This document shows positions 8,863 through 17,714 of a stretch of DNA of 36,391 nucleotides, in pieces (within the stretch, counting starts at the first letter, position 1; every line of letters starts with the position of its first letter). The translations under genes and the position numbers were made by a program. This DNA is from CAZLYK01 sp964563495 (GTDB taxonomy: Bacteria > Acidobacteriota > Blastocatellia > RBC074), in the NCBI GenBank assembly GCA_964563495.1, contig CAZLYK010000048.1, forward strand, positions 1 through 36,391. The letters run 5' to 3'. The notes beneath the pieces were generated by a model, which was not told where the DNA came from, searched no databases, and saw only the letters and a program-made list of their open reading frames with translations.

Positions 8863-9330
8863 ATGGCGAACACCTATTCGCAAATTTATATTCAAGTGGT
8901 ATTTGCAGTTCAGGGCAGACAATCCTTGATTCAACCTGAGCATAAAGAAGAGATTTATAAATACATTACCGGAATTGTCACTCGTCAATCACAGAAAGTG
9001 CTGGCGATCAATGGCGTGGCAGACCATATTCATTTGTTGATTGGATTGAAACCAAGTATTGCGTTGTCCGATCTGGTCAGAGAGATCAAAACCGGTTCTT
9101 CAAATTTTATCAACCAGAAGCGTTGGATTAGAGGTAGGTTCAATTGGCAAGAGGGGTTCGGTGCTTTTTCATATGGACATTCCCAACTGGATCAGATCAT
9201 CCAGTACATCAGAAATCAGGAAGAGCATCATCGACAGAAATCATTCAAGCATGAATATATGACATTATTACGAAAGTTTGACATTGCTTTTGAGGATAAG
9301 TACGTATTTGAGTTCATTGATTTGGAGTGA
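8863..9330 (+). mobile_element. REP-associated/IS200-like Y1 transposase (TnpA)
   Basis: A 155-aa single-domain HUH transposase. HIHLLIGLKPS (about residues 50-60) gives the His-x-His metal motif, and IQYIRNQEEHH (about 111-121) carries the catalytic Tyr. The length fits stand-alone Y1 transposases that nick and rejoin single-stranded DNA. No TnpB partner is present. Copies of a small palindrome (GCTCCTACGGAGC) lie within 240 bases downstream, the arrangement seen for REP-associated transposases and their REP targets. The gene looks intact and is more AT-rich than its neighbours, which suggests a later arrival. Confidence 0.85.
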
Positions 9331-9344
9331 TGCTGGGCTATGCC

Positions 9345-9564
9345 GCTCCTACGGAGCTCGTCTAGATTTTAATTGCGGAGCTATAAACATTCGGCTCCTA
9401 CGGAGCCGGAGGCCAGAGATCAACAATTATTTGGCTCCCCCGATATTGCGAATTATCGAAAATTCGGGTCTTACTCGGGCTTTGTTTTACTGCCCGCCAG
9501 CGCTCCGTAGGAGCGCCATGTTTATAGTTTTGATCAAAAAACATGATTGAGCTCCGTAGGAGCG
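9345..9564. repeat. Cluster of four REP-like palindromes (GCTCCTACGGAGC)
   Basis: Four small palindromes follow the transposase: CGCTCCTACGGAGC (9345-9358), GGCTCCTACGGAGCC (9393-9407), CGCTCCGTAGGAGCG (9501-9515) and GCTCCGTAGGAGCG (9551-9564). The two inner ones form a larger inverted pair: CTATAAACATTCGG precedes the first, and its near complement CGCCATGTTTATAG follows the second. This gives opposed REPs with matching flanks about 110 bases apart, like a REPIN/BIME. No gene is supported between 9331 and 9583. Confidence 0.8.
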
Positions 9565-9583
9565 ACATAATCTTCGCCCTCCC

Positions 9584-10189
9584 ATGAAACAGATTTTCCA
9601 AAAGAGATACCTGATTGTTTTTCTCGCAGCATTATTACTGGCTTACTGGTTACTTCCAATCTTCCTCAATGCCGCCGCAAAATCATTGATCCGCGAAGAC
9701 CCTCTGATCAAATCCGACATCGTCGTCGCCCTCGGCGGAGACAAACGGTGTGAGCGCGAGAAAAAGGCCGCCGAACTCTACCACCATGGCTATGCCCGCA
9801 AAATCGTGGTCCACGGGATTCGATACGAATCCGGCGTCGACACGGGAGACGCGGCGAAAAGATACCTACTCCACCTCGGCGTCCCCGAAAACGACATCCT
9901 GATCAATCGCGACACCTGGAACACGCGGATAGAGGCTGAATATCTGGAGAAGATCATGCGCGATAACGGGTGGGGTTCGGCGATCATCGTGACCTCGGCA
10001 TATCATTCACGGCGCGCCATGTTCACGATCGAGCGCGCGGCCCCGGGAATCAGGTTGATCTCGGCGCCGGTCGCCCCGATCGCCGCTGAATGGGTGCCGG
10101 ATCACTGGTGGAAGCGGCGCGGCGATATGTTTCTCACCGTCCGCGAATTCGCGTCCTGGGCGAATACTTTACTCAACGTTTGGAAATAA
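9584..10189 (+). CDS. DUF218 (YdcF/SanA-like) membrane protein
   Basis: 201 aa with one N-terminal membrane anchor (YLIVFLAALLLAYWLLPIFL, about residues 9-28), followed by the DUF218 fold: SDIVVALGGDKRCEREKKAAELY (about 44-66), then RDTWNTRIEA and IIVTSAYHSRRA (about 134-145). DUF218 proteins are linked to envelope metabolism in several bacteria, but the biochemical reaction is not settled. The next gene is a divergent member of the same family and overlaps it, suggesting a pair that works together in the envelope. Confidence 0.8.
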   Translation: MKQIFQKRYLIVFLAALLLAYWLLPIFLNAAAKSLIREDPLIKSDIVVALGGDKRCEREKKAAELYHHGYARKIVVHGIRYESGVDTGDAAKRYLLHLGVPENDILINRDTWNTRIEAEYLEKIMRDNGWGSAIIVTSAYHSRRAMFTIERAAPGIRLISAPVAPIAAEWVPDHWWKRRGDMFLTVREFASWANTLLNVWK

Positions 10190-10800
10190 ACAAGACAGTC
10201 AAAACCCGGCTGCGCGTGATCGCGATCGCTGCTCTGGCCATGGTCGCCGGGGTCGTTCTGTTTTTCGTCTCGCTTCCACGGATTCTGGTCATCGATCCGC
10301 AGCCGAGGCCGGCCCAGGTCATCATTCACAATGCAATCGATCCGCGCTCGAACTCCGACCAATATATAGCCGGGCTTTATCGCAATGGTGTGGGCAAAAA
10401 GGTGCTCTGCGTCAGTTCGCAGATCTCATGGGATATCTACCCGGCCGATTACGCCTGCCGGCGACTGGTTGAGCTGGGAGTGGCCCGGGAAGATGCGATC
10501 TCGCTCAGGCTGCCGATCGCGGACTGTGCGGCTATGCACATGGCAGTCATCGCCGATCACGTCAAGCAAGAGGGTTGGAGCAGCGCCCTGATCGTCCTGC
10601 CGCCGGAAGCCAGCCGCTCCGGCGACCGGCTGGCGAAGAAGATCTTCGGGCAGCGCGGGATCGATGTCTCAGTCACTTATTCGAATGAAGATTTACACGA
10701 GTTGACAGACAACTGGTGGATCGAGCATTGGAAGGTCCAGCGCCTGGTCGCCGAAGTCATGGTGGTGACAGTCGATCTTCTATATCCGGAATGCAGGTGA
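10180..10800 (+). CDS. Second DUF218-like membrane protein
   Basis: Read from TTG at 10180 (LEINKTVKTRLRVIAIAALAM), overlapping the previous stop by 10 bases. An ATG at 10090 is in frame but would overlap the neighbour by 100 bases, and its extra residues look out of frame. One membrane segment (VIAIAALAMVAGVVLFFVSL, about residues 12-31) is followed by a DUF218-like domain. In this copy the usual ALGG segment is degenerate (VIIHNAIDPRSNSDQYIAGL). The end NWWIEHWKVQRLVAEVMV aligns with DHWWKRRGDMFLTVREF of the upstream paralogue. The family assignment rests on this pairing, so confidence is lower. Confidence 0.68.
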   Translation: MEINKTVKTRLRVIAIAALAMVAGVVLFFVSLPRILVIDPQPRPAQVIIHNAIDPRSNSDQYIAGLYRNGVGKKVLCVSSQISWDIYPADYACRRLVELGVAREDAISLRLPIADCAAMHMAVIADHVKQEGWSSALIVLPPEASRSGDRLAKKIFGQRGIDVSVTYSNEDLHELTDNWWIEHWKVQRLVAEVMVVTVDLLYPECR

Positions 10801-10803
10801 AGA

Positions 10804-10938
10804 AATAGACAGGATTGACAAGATTTTTGCAGGATTGAACAAGATGCCTTAAGGGGAGATGTGATTGGTTAACTCTATTACCTCTTCCCTGAAACAATCT
10901 TGTTCAATCCTGCAAAAATCTTGTCAATCCTGTCTATT
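10804..10938. repeat. Palindromic intergenic element, full-length (copy 5)
   Basis: 135 bp from AATAG to CTATT. Arms of about 43 bases (AATAGACAGGATTGACAAGA... and ...TCTTGTCAATCCTGTCTATT) flank a loop of about 50 bases that is itself an imperfect palindrome centred on GGTTAACT. The loop matches the loop of copy 16 (33805-33940) in reverse orientation much better than in forward orientation, so the two copies are inserted in opposite directions. It lies 3 bases after one stop codon and 6 before the AsnB start. Confidence 0.95.
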
Positions 10939-10944
10939 TCCCTT

Positions 10945-12786
10945 ATGTGCGGGATTGCAGGCATAGTTTCATCACGGCCTCACTCGATCGAATTGATGAT
11001 CGAGGCGCAGCGGCATCGCGGGCCGGACGATCACGGCGTCTGGTCGAGTGAGATCTGCGCGCTCGGGCATCGTCGCCTCTCGATCATCGACCTCTCCGCA
11101 GCCGGTCATCAGCCCATGTCAAATGATGACGGCTCGATTCAAATCACTTTTAACGGCGAGATCTACAATTTTCAGGAATTGCGCCGGCAGCTCGAATCGC
11201 TCGGCCACCGGTTTCGTACGCGGACCGACACTGAGGTCATCATCCGCGGTTACGAGCAATGGGGAGTCGCTTGCCTCTCCAGACTGCGCGGCATGTTCGC
11301 TTTCGGGTTGTGGGACGCGAACCGGCGCCGGCTCTTCCTGGCGCGTGACCGGGTGGGCAAAAAGCCGCTCTTTTACTCTCACATCGATGATCAGTTTATC
11401 TTTGCCTCGGAACTGCAGGGCCTGCTGGCTCATCCGGATGTCAAAAGGGAAGTCGACCTTAAAGCAATCGACGCGTACCTGAGCTACGGTTATATCCCCG
11501 CCCCGCAAACCGGGTTCAGGAATATCTTCAAGCTGCCGCCGGCGCATTACCTGCTGCTTGAGCCGGGCGCAGAGCCCGTCATCGATCGCTACTGGTCATT
11601 GGATTACCTGCCTAAGCTCAAAATCAGTGAAGAGGAAGCCTGTCAGGTCCTCCGTGAAAAGCTGACCGAGGCCGTCAAGCTCCGTATGATCAGCGATGTC
11701 CCGCTCGGGGCTTTTCTTTCAGGCGGCATAGATTCGAGCATCGTCGTCGGATTGATGGCTCAACAATCATCCCAGCCGGTCAAGACTTTTTCGATCGGGT
11801 TCAAAGAGGCGGAATACAACGAGCTGGAGCACGCGCGGCGAATAGCCGAAAAATGGAAGACCGAGCATCACGAATTCATCGTCGAACCCGATGCGCTGGC
11901 GATCCTGCCCCGATTGGTCAAGCATTACGGCGAGCCTTATGCCGACTCTTCGTGCATCCCGACGTTTTATGTTGCGCAGATGACCAGAAACCACGTCACC
12001 GTGGCTTTGAACGGCGACGGCGGGGATGAAAGTTTTGCGGGGTATGAGCGCTACCTGGGGAATTACATCGCCGAAAGGTTTCAATCGATCCCTGGGGCGG
12101 CCGCGATGGCGCGGGTCGCCGGCCGTCTGATCCCCGATTCGATCAATCCTAAAAGCCGCGCCAGACAGGCCAGGCGGTTTCTTTCGGTTGCGGCTGAGCC
12201 GATGGCCGAGCGTTATCCGCGCTGGCTGACGTTCTTTACCGAGCAGCAAAAACGGAGACTCTACAGGCCCGAATTTCAGAATGAATTTCATGGCGGGTGG
12301 TTGAGCTCACTGTTCGAATCATTGCCGGAGCTTCATGCAGTGGATGCGGCCATGGCGGTCGATGTGGTCTCTTATCTACCATATGACTTGCTGGTCAAGG
12401 TCGATATCACCTCGATGGCCAACAGCCTGGAGGCGCGGTCGCCGTTTCTGGATCACGAAGTCATGGAGTTCGCGGCGCGCCTGCCGGTCGAGATCAAGTT
12501 CCGCGATCGAAAGCTCAAATATCTATTGAAAACCGCCTTTGCCGATCTGCTCCCATCGGAAAATGTCAATCGTCGCAAGATGGGGTTTGGCGTGCCGGTG
12601 GGGCAATGGTTCCGCGGGCCTCTGCGTGAGCTGCTCTGCGACACGCTGCTATGCCCGAGCGAATATTTCGACCCGGTCGAGACTCGGCGATTGGTTGAAG
12701 ACCATCTACGTGGACGTGCAGACAACGCATTTCAATTATGGAATCTATTGATGCTTGAGCTCTGGCTAAAGAATAGACAGGATTGA
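10945..12786 (+). CDS. asnB: Asparagine synthase (glutamine-hydrolysing), AsnB type
   Basis: A 613-aa enzyme with an N-terminal class II glutaminase domain starting MCGIAGIV, in which Cys2 is the nucleophile after Met removal. RHRGPDDHG, FNGEIYNF and the DTEVI motif follow. The C-terminal synthetase domain has the PPi loop FLSGGIDSS (about residues 256-264) and GDGGDESFAGY. The start at 10945 is certain because Cys must be residue 2; the longer open frame from 10900 is translated repeat. It may make asparagine, or amidate a uronic-acid sugar, since AsnB homologues are frequent in glycan clusters. The C-terminal NRQD is repeat-encoded. It is not a lasso cyclase: the glutaminase site is intact. 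Confidence 0.93.
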   Translation: MCGIAGIVSSRPHSIELMIEAQRHRGPDDHGVWSSEICALGHRRLSIIDLSAAGHQPMSNDDGSIQITFNGEIYNFQELRRQLESLGHRFRTRTDTEVIIRGYEQWGVACLSRLRGMFAFGLWDANRRRLFLARDRVGKKPLFYSHIDDQFIFASELQGLLAHPDVKREVDLKAIDAYLSYGYIPAPQTGFRNIFKLPPAHYLLLEPGAEPVIDRYWSLDYLPKLKISEEEACQVLREKLTEAVKLRMISDVPLGAFLSGGIDSSIVVGLMAQQSSQPVKTFSIGFKEAEYNELEHARRIAEKWKTEHHEFIVEPDALAILPRLVKHYGEPYADSSCIPTFYVAQMTRNHVTVALNGDGGDESFAGYERYLGNYIAERFQSIPGAAAMARVAGRLIPDSINPKSRARQARRFLSVAAEPMAERYPRWLTFFTEQQKRRLYRPEFQNEFHGGWLSSLFESLPELHAVDAAMAVDVVSYLPYDLLVKVDITSMANSLEARSPFLDHEVMEFAARLPVEIKFRDRKLKYLLKTAFADLLPSENVNRRKMGFGVPVGQWFRGPLRELLCDTLLCPSEYFDPVETRRLVEDHLRGRADNAFQLWNLLMLELWLKNRQD

Positions 12787-12855
12787 CAGGATTTTTGCAG
12801 GATTGAACAAGACATCCTGTTCAATCCTGCAGAAATCCTGTCAATCCTGTCTATT
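12772..12855. repeat. Palindromic intergenic element, short form (copy 6)
   Basis: 84 bp: AATAGACAGGATTGACAGG... to ...CCTGTCAATCCTGTCTATT, arms joined almost directly with no long loop. It gives the AsnB gene its NRQD tail and stop, and ends 6 bases before the next ATG. Confidence 0.95.
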
Positions 12856-12861
12856 TTTCTT

Positions 12862-14007
12862 ATGAAGAAGATAGTTCGGATTATAGACAGGTTGAATATT
12901 GGCGGGCCGGCCAAGCACGTGACCTGGCTGGCGGCGGGGCTCGACCCCGGCGAGTTCGAGACCACGCTGATCGCCGGTACGGTTCCCGAAGGCGAGGGCG
13001 ATATGGGCTATTTCGCCCGCGCCGCCGGCGTAGAGCCGCTGGTGATCAAAGAGATGAGCCGGGAATTGAGCCCGGCCGATCTGATCGTCGTCTTCAAGCT
13101 CTTAAGAATCCTCTTCAGATTGAGACCGCAGATCGTTCACACCCACAAGGCGAAGGCCGGCGCCGTCGGCCGCGTCGCCGCCACGATCTATAAAATGCTG
13201 GGCGGTGACTGCCTGATCGTTCATACCTACCACGGCCACATCTTTCACAGCTATTACGGCTCGGCCAAAACCAGGCTCTTTATCATGATCGAGCAGATGC
13301 TGGCCAGGTTCTGCACGGATCGCATCGTCACCATCAGCGAGCAACAGAGATCGGAAATTTCTCAAACCTTCAAAGTCGGCAGGCCCGATCAGTTCGTCGT
13401 CATTCCGCTCGGGATCGACCTGGGCGATTCGCCGGCCCCCGAGTTGAAGCTGAAGCATGACGCGGTTCTGATCGGGATCACCGGCAGGCTCTGCGAGGTC
13501 AAAAATCATTCATTGTTTCTGCAGGCGGCGGCGAGGATTGACGACGCGCAATTCGTGATCATCGGCGATGGGCATCTGCGTGAGGATCTGGAAAGTCAAG
13601 CGGAATCGCTCGGTTTGCAGGGCCGTATTTCTTTCACGGGTTTCCGGGATGATGTATTATCGCTCTATCCTCAATTAGACATAGCCGCATTGACATCACT
13701 GAACGAAGGAACTCCGCTGACGCTGATCGAAGCCATGAGTTGTGGGCTGCCCGTGGCGTCGACCGAGGTCGGCGGCGTCGTCGATCTCATGGGTGCGAAG
13801 CGTGAAGCGATCGACGGCTTGACGATCTGGGATCATGGCGTGACCTCGCCGAGCGGCGACGTCGAGGGCTTCGCGCGGGCGCTGAACTATTTGATCGAGC
13901 GGCCTCAGTTGCGAACCGAGATGGGCGCGCGCGGACGCGAATTCGTCCGGTCGCAATTATCCAGGGAACGATTGATCCGCGATATCGAAACTCTCTATGG
14001 AAAATAG
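12862..14007 (+). CDS. Family 4 glycosyltransferase
   Basis: A 381-aa GT-B enzyme. The N-terminus MKKIVRIIDRLNIGGPAKHV has the glycine-rich acceptor loop, HTHKAKAGAVGRVAA sits near residue 93, the donor half has GITGRLCEVKNHSLF (about 204-218), and the E-x7-E region is SLNEGTPLTLIEAMSCGLPV (about 279-298). The ATG lies 6 bases after the repeat with no clear Shine-Dalgarno sequence. The stop TAG is the first triplet of the next repeat. Likely part of the same glycan assembly pathway. Confidence 0.92.
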   Translation: MKKIVRIIDRLNIGGPAKHVTWLAAGLDPGEFETTLIAGTVPEGEGDMGYFARAAGVEPLVIKEMSRELSPADLIVVFKLLRILFRLRPQIVHTHKAKAGAVGRVAATIYKMLGGDCLIVHTYHGHIFHSYYGSAKTRLFIMIEQMLARFCTDRIVTISEQQRSEISQTFKVGRPDQFVVIPLGIDLGDSPAPELKLKHDAVLIGITGRLCEVKNHSLFLQAAARIDDAQFVIIGDGHLREDLESQAESLGLQGRISFTGFRDDVLSLYPQLDIAALTSLNEGTPLTLIEAMSCGLPVASTEVGGVVDLMGAKREAIDGLTIWDHGVTSPSGDVEGFARALNYLIERPQLRTEMGARGREFVRSQLSRERLIRDIETLYGK

Positions 14008-14045
14008 ACAGGATCGACAGGATTTTTGCAGGATTTGACATGATT
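14001..14045 (+). repeat. Left half-arm of the palindromic element (copy 7)
   Basis: AAAATAGACAGGATCGACAG continuing through TTTTTGCAGGATTTGACATGATT. The right arm is absent. TAG at 14005-14007 terminates the upstream glycosyltransferase, and the epimerase ATG follows 5 bases later. Confidence 0.9.
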
Positions 14046-14050
14046 CTTTT

Positions 14051-15055
14051 ATGAAAGTACTGATCACTGGCGGAGCCGGGTTTATCGGGTCGCATCTGGC
14101 CGAAGCGCATCTCAAGCTCGGCGATGAGGTCTACATCATCGACGATCTGTCGACCGGCTCTATGGAGAATATAGAGCAGATCAAGGGCCACCCTGCGTTT
14201 CATTATCATCTTGAATCGGTGACTCACCATCAATTGATCGCCGAGCTGGTCGATCTGGCCGACATGATCTATCACCTGGCGGCGGCGGTGGGCGTGCGCC
14301 TGATCGTCGAGAGCCCTGTCCGAACCCTCGAGACCAACATCCGCGGCACGGAAGTAGTGCTGCACCACGCGGCCAAGAAGCGTAAACGCGTGCTGATCAC
14401 CTCGACCTCGGAAGTCTACGGCAAGCGCGATCGCGTCCCGTTTCGCGAAGACGACGACCTGGTCATGGGTCCGACCGACAAGGGGCGATGGAGCTACGCC
14501 TGCTCAAAAGCGATCGACGAGTTCCTGGCCATTGCCTACTGGAAAGAGAAGAAGGTGCCGACCGTTATCGTCCGGCTGTTCAACACGGTCGGCCCGCGCC
14601 AGACCGGTCAGTACGGCATGGTCATCCCCAACTTCGTCCGGCAGGCATTGAAGGGAGAGGAGATCACCGTTTACGGCGATGGGACGCAGAGCCGCTGCTT
14701 CACCCACGTTTCGGACGTGGTCGGCGCGTTGATCAAGACGGCGGCGCACCCGCAGGCCGTCGGCGAGGTCTACAATATCGGCAGCGATGACGAGGTGTCC
14801 ATTCAAGACCTGGCCGAAAAGATCAAAGCCATGACCGGTTCGGATTCGCGGATCGTCACGGTGCCCTATGACGAAGCTTATGAAGAGGGGTTTGAGGATA
14901 TGCAGCGGCGCGTCCCCGATATCACAAAGATCAGAAACCTGATCGGTTATCGTCCTAATTTTAGTTTGGACGAAATCCTGAAGAGTGTGATAGATTACCA
15001 ACGTCCCAAGATCTTCAACAATCAATACATCGCCCCAAACTCTGTTAACAAATAA
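14051..15055 (+). CDS. NAD-dependent sugar-nucleotide epimerase/dehydratase (UDP-glucuronate decarboxylase-like)
   Basis: An extended short-chain dehydrogenase of 334 aa: GGAGFIGSH (residues 7-15, NAD binding), IIDDLSTG, then the catalytic TSTSEVYG segment (about 117-124) and YACSK (about 150-154, the YxxxK pair), followed by RLFNTVGPRQTGQYGMVIP and GDGTQSRCFTHVSD, which match UDP-sugar decarboxylases/4-epimerases. It makes an activated sugar, perhaps UDP-xylose, for the glycosyltransferases around it. The precise reaction cannot be fixed from sequence alone. Confidence 0.85.
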   Translation: MKVLITGGAGFIGSHLAEAHLKLGDEVYIIDDLSTGSMENIEQIKGHPAFHYHLESVTHHQLIAELVDLADMIYHLAAAVGVRLIVESPVRTLETNIRGTEVVLHHAAKKRKRVLITSTSEVYGKRDRVPFREDDDLVMGPTDKGRWSYACSKAIDEFLAIAYWKEKKVPTVIVRLFNTVGPRQTGQYGMVIPNFVRQALKGEEITVYGDGTQSRCFTHVSDVVGALIKTAAHPQAVGEVYNIGSDDEVSIQDLAEKIKAMTGSDSRIVTVPYDEAYEEGFEDMQRRVPDITKIRNLIGYRPNFSLDEILKSVIDYQRPKIFNNQYIAPNSVNK

Positions 15056-15135
15056 GCCAGGTTGACAAGCTGCGTTTTTTACTTGCAGGAATGTCTTGTT
15101 CAATCCTGCAGCCCACTTTGTCGATTCTGTCTATT
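15051..15135. repeat. Degenerate copy of the palindromic element (copy 8)
   Basis: The left side is decayed (AATAAGCCAGGTTGACAAGC); the right side is still clear (TCTTGTTCAATCCTGCAG, then TTGTCGATTCTGTCTATT). TAA of the upstream gene takes the place where other copies have TAG. This shows the arms drifting apart after insertion. Confidence 0.8.
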
Positions 15136-15150
15136 CGACCCCCGAAAAAT

Positions 15151-16897
<1,747 letters not shown>

Positions 16898-16902
<5 letters not shown>

Positions 16903-16949
16903 AATGATCCTGTTTAACCCTGCAATAATCCTGTCAATCCTGTCTATTT
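16898..16949 (+). repeat. Right half-arm of the palindromic element (copy 9)
   Basis: GAATAG at 16897-16902 (the stop codon) is followed directly by the right arm, GATCCTGTTTAACCCTGCAA then TAATCCTGTCAATCCTGTCTATT, so the left arm is nearly gone. The B1 start codon lies 7 bases beyond the repeat. Confidence 0.88.
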
Positions 16950-16956
16950 ATCAAAT

Positions 16957-17238
16957 ATGCAATTTTCATTTGAACAAAAGCTGAAAGCGGCTCCGGACAC
17001 ATTGATCAACGTGATCGAGGGTGAATCGGTATTGCTCAGCCTGCAGACCGAAAGTTATTACGGGCTGGATGAGATCGGGACCAGGATGTGGTCGGTCCTG
17101 ACCACGTCTGAAACGATTCAGGCCGCTTACGAAACCCTGCTCGATGAATACGAGGTCGATGCCGAGACGCTGCGAACGGACATGCAGGACCTGATCGATA
17201 AACTGATCTCGCACGGGCTGGTGGAGATCGGCAATTGA
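16957..17238 (+). CDS. Lasso peptide B1 protein (PqqD-like RiPP recognition element)
   Basis: A 93-aa PqqD-family protein. LLSLQTESYYGLDEIGTRMWSVL (about residues 26-48) matches the conserved 'YYGLDEVGTRIW' core of stand-alone recognition elements in split-B lasso clusters, and the helical C-terminus ends LIDKLISHGLVEI. The established role of this family is to bind the precursor leader (YxxP motif) and present it to the B2 protease. Its TGA overlaps the B2 start (TTGA), which supports joint translation. It is the first gene of the lasso operon. Confidence 0.92.
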   Translation: MQFSFEQKLKAAPDTLINVIEGESVLLSLQTESYYGLDEIGTRMWSVLTTSETIQAAYETLLDEYEVDAETLRTDMQDLIDKLISHGLVEIGN

Positions 17239-17696
17239 GCGGGCTGAGAAAGTTCTTTGCTCTTGGGTTCGGTGAACACTGGATGCTGGTTGAATCCATG
17301 GCGCTGTTGCCGGTGACGGCGCTGTTGCTCCGTCTTGGCGGTTTGCAGCGATGCCGGGAAGTCCTCTCACTTTTTATTCCGGCCGACTCTGCCCCGGAAT
17401 GCCTGACGACTGAAGAGACCCACATCCAGGCTCGTCAAATCAGCCGGATGGTCAATGCCGCAGCCAGGTATGGAATATACAGGGCAAATTGCCTGCAGCG
17501 GTCCGTGCTGTTATGGTGGATGCTCCGCCGGCGAGGAATCGACGGCGAGCTCTATCTGGGGGCGCGCAAGGGTGATGGCCGGTTCGAGGCGCACGCCTGG
17601 GTCGAGCTTGCGGGCGCTGTCTTGAATGACCGGCGTGACGTGAGAGAGCAATATGCCTCTTTTGATCGAGCGATCGTGGGAAATAGACGTGATTAA
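17235..17696 (+). CDS. Lasso peptide B2 protein (transglutaminase-like leader protease)
   Basis: A 153-aa protein starting with TTG that overlaps the B1 stop. The catalytic Cys lies in ANCLQRSVLLWWMLRRRGI (about residue 78), the His in GRFEAHAWVEL (about 115) and the Asp in AVLNDR (about 124), the triad of the B2 family that cuts the leader. The N-terminal GEHWMLVESMALLPVTALLL is the usual hydrophobic helix. The C-terminus NRRD is encoded by a decayed bit of the palindromic element (AAATAGACGTGATTAA). It should act with B1 on precursors A1 and A2. Confidence 0.92.
   Translation: MSGLRKFFALGFGEHWMLVESMALLPVTALLLRLGGLQRCREVLSLFIPADSAPECLTTEETHIQARQISRMVNAAARYGIYRANCLQRSVLLWWMLRRRGIDGELYLGARKGDGRFEAHAWVELAGAVLNDRRDVREQYASFDRAIVGNRRD
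17681..17694 (+). repeat. Short decayed remnant of the palindromic element (copy 10)
   Basis: AAATAGACGTGATT, differing from the arm start AAATAGACAGGATT at two positions. It lies across the end of the B2 gene. Confidence 0.6.
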
Positions 17697-17714
17697 CTGC
17701 TTCATCCGGCAGCA

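Noticed and set aside
10900..10944. N-terminal extension of AsnB (MFNPAKILSILSIS)
   Set aside because: It is a translation of the repeat arm. The catalytic Cys must follow the initiator Met, fixing the start at 10945. The same reasoning removes the extensions at 3019-3099 and 15091-15150.
10945..12786. AsnB as a third lasso cyclase
   Set aside because: It retains the glutaminase Cys2, RGPDD and FNGEIYN motifs of true glutamine-dependent enzymes and sits among glycan genes, 6 kb before the B1 gene.
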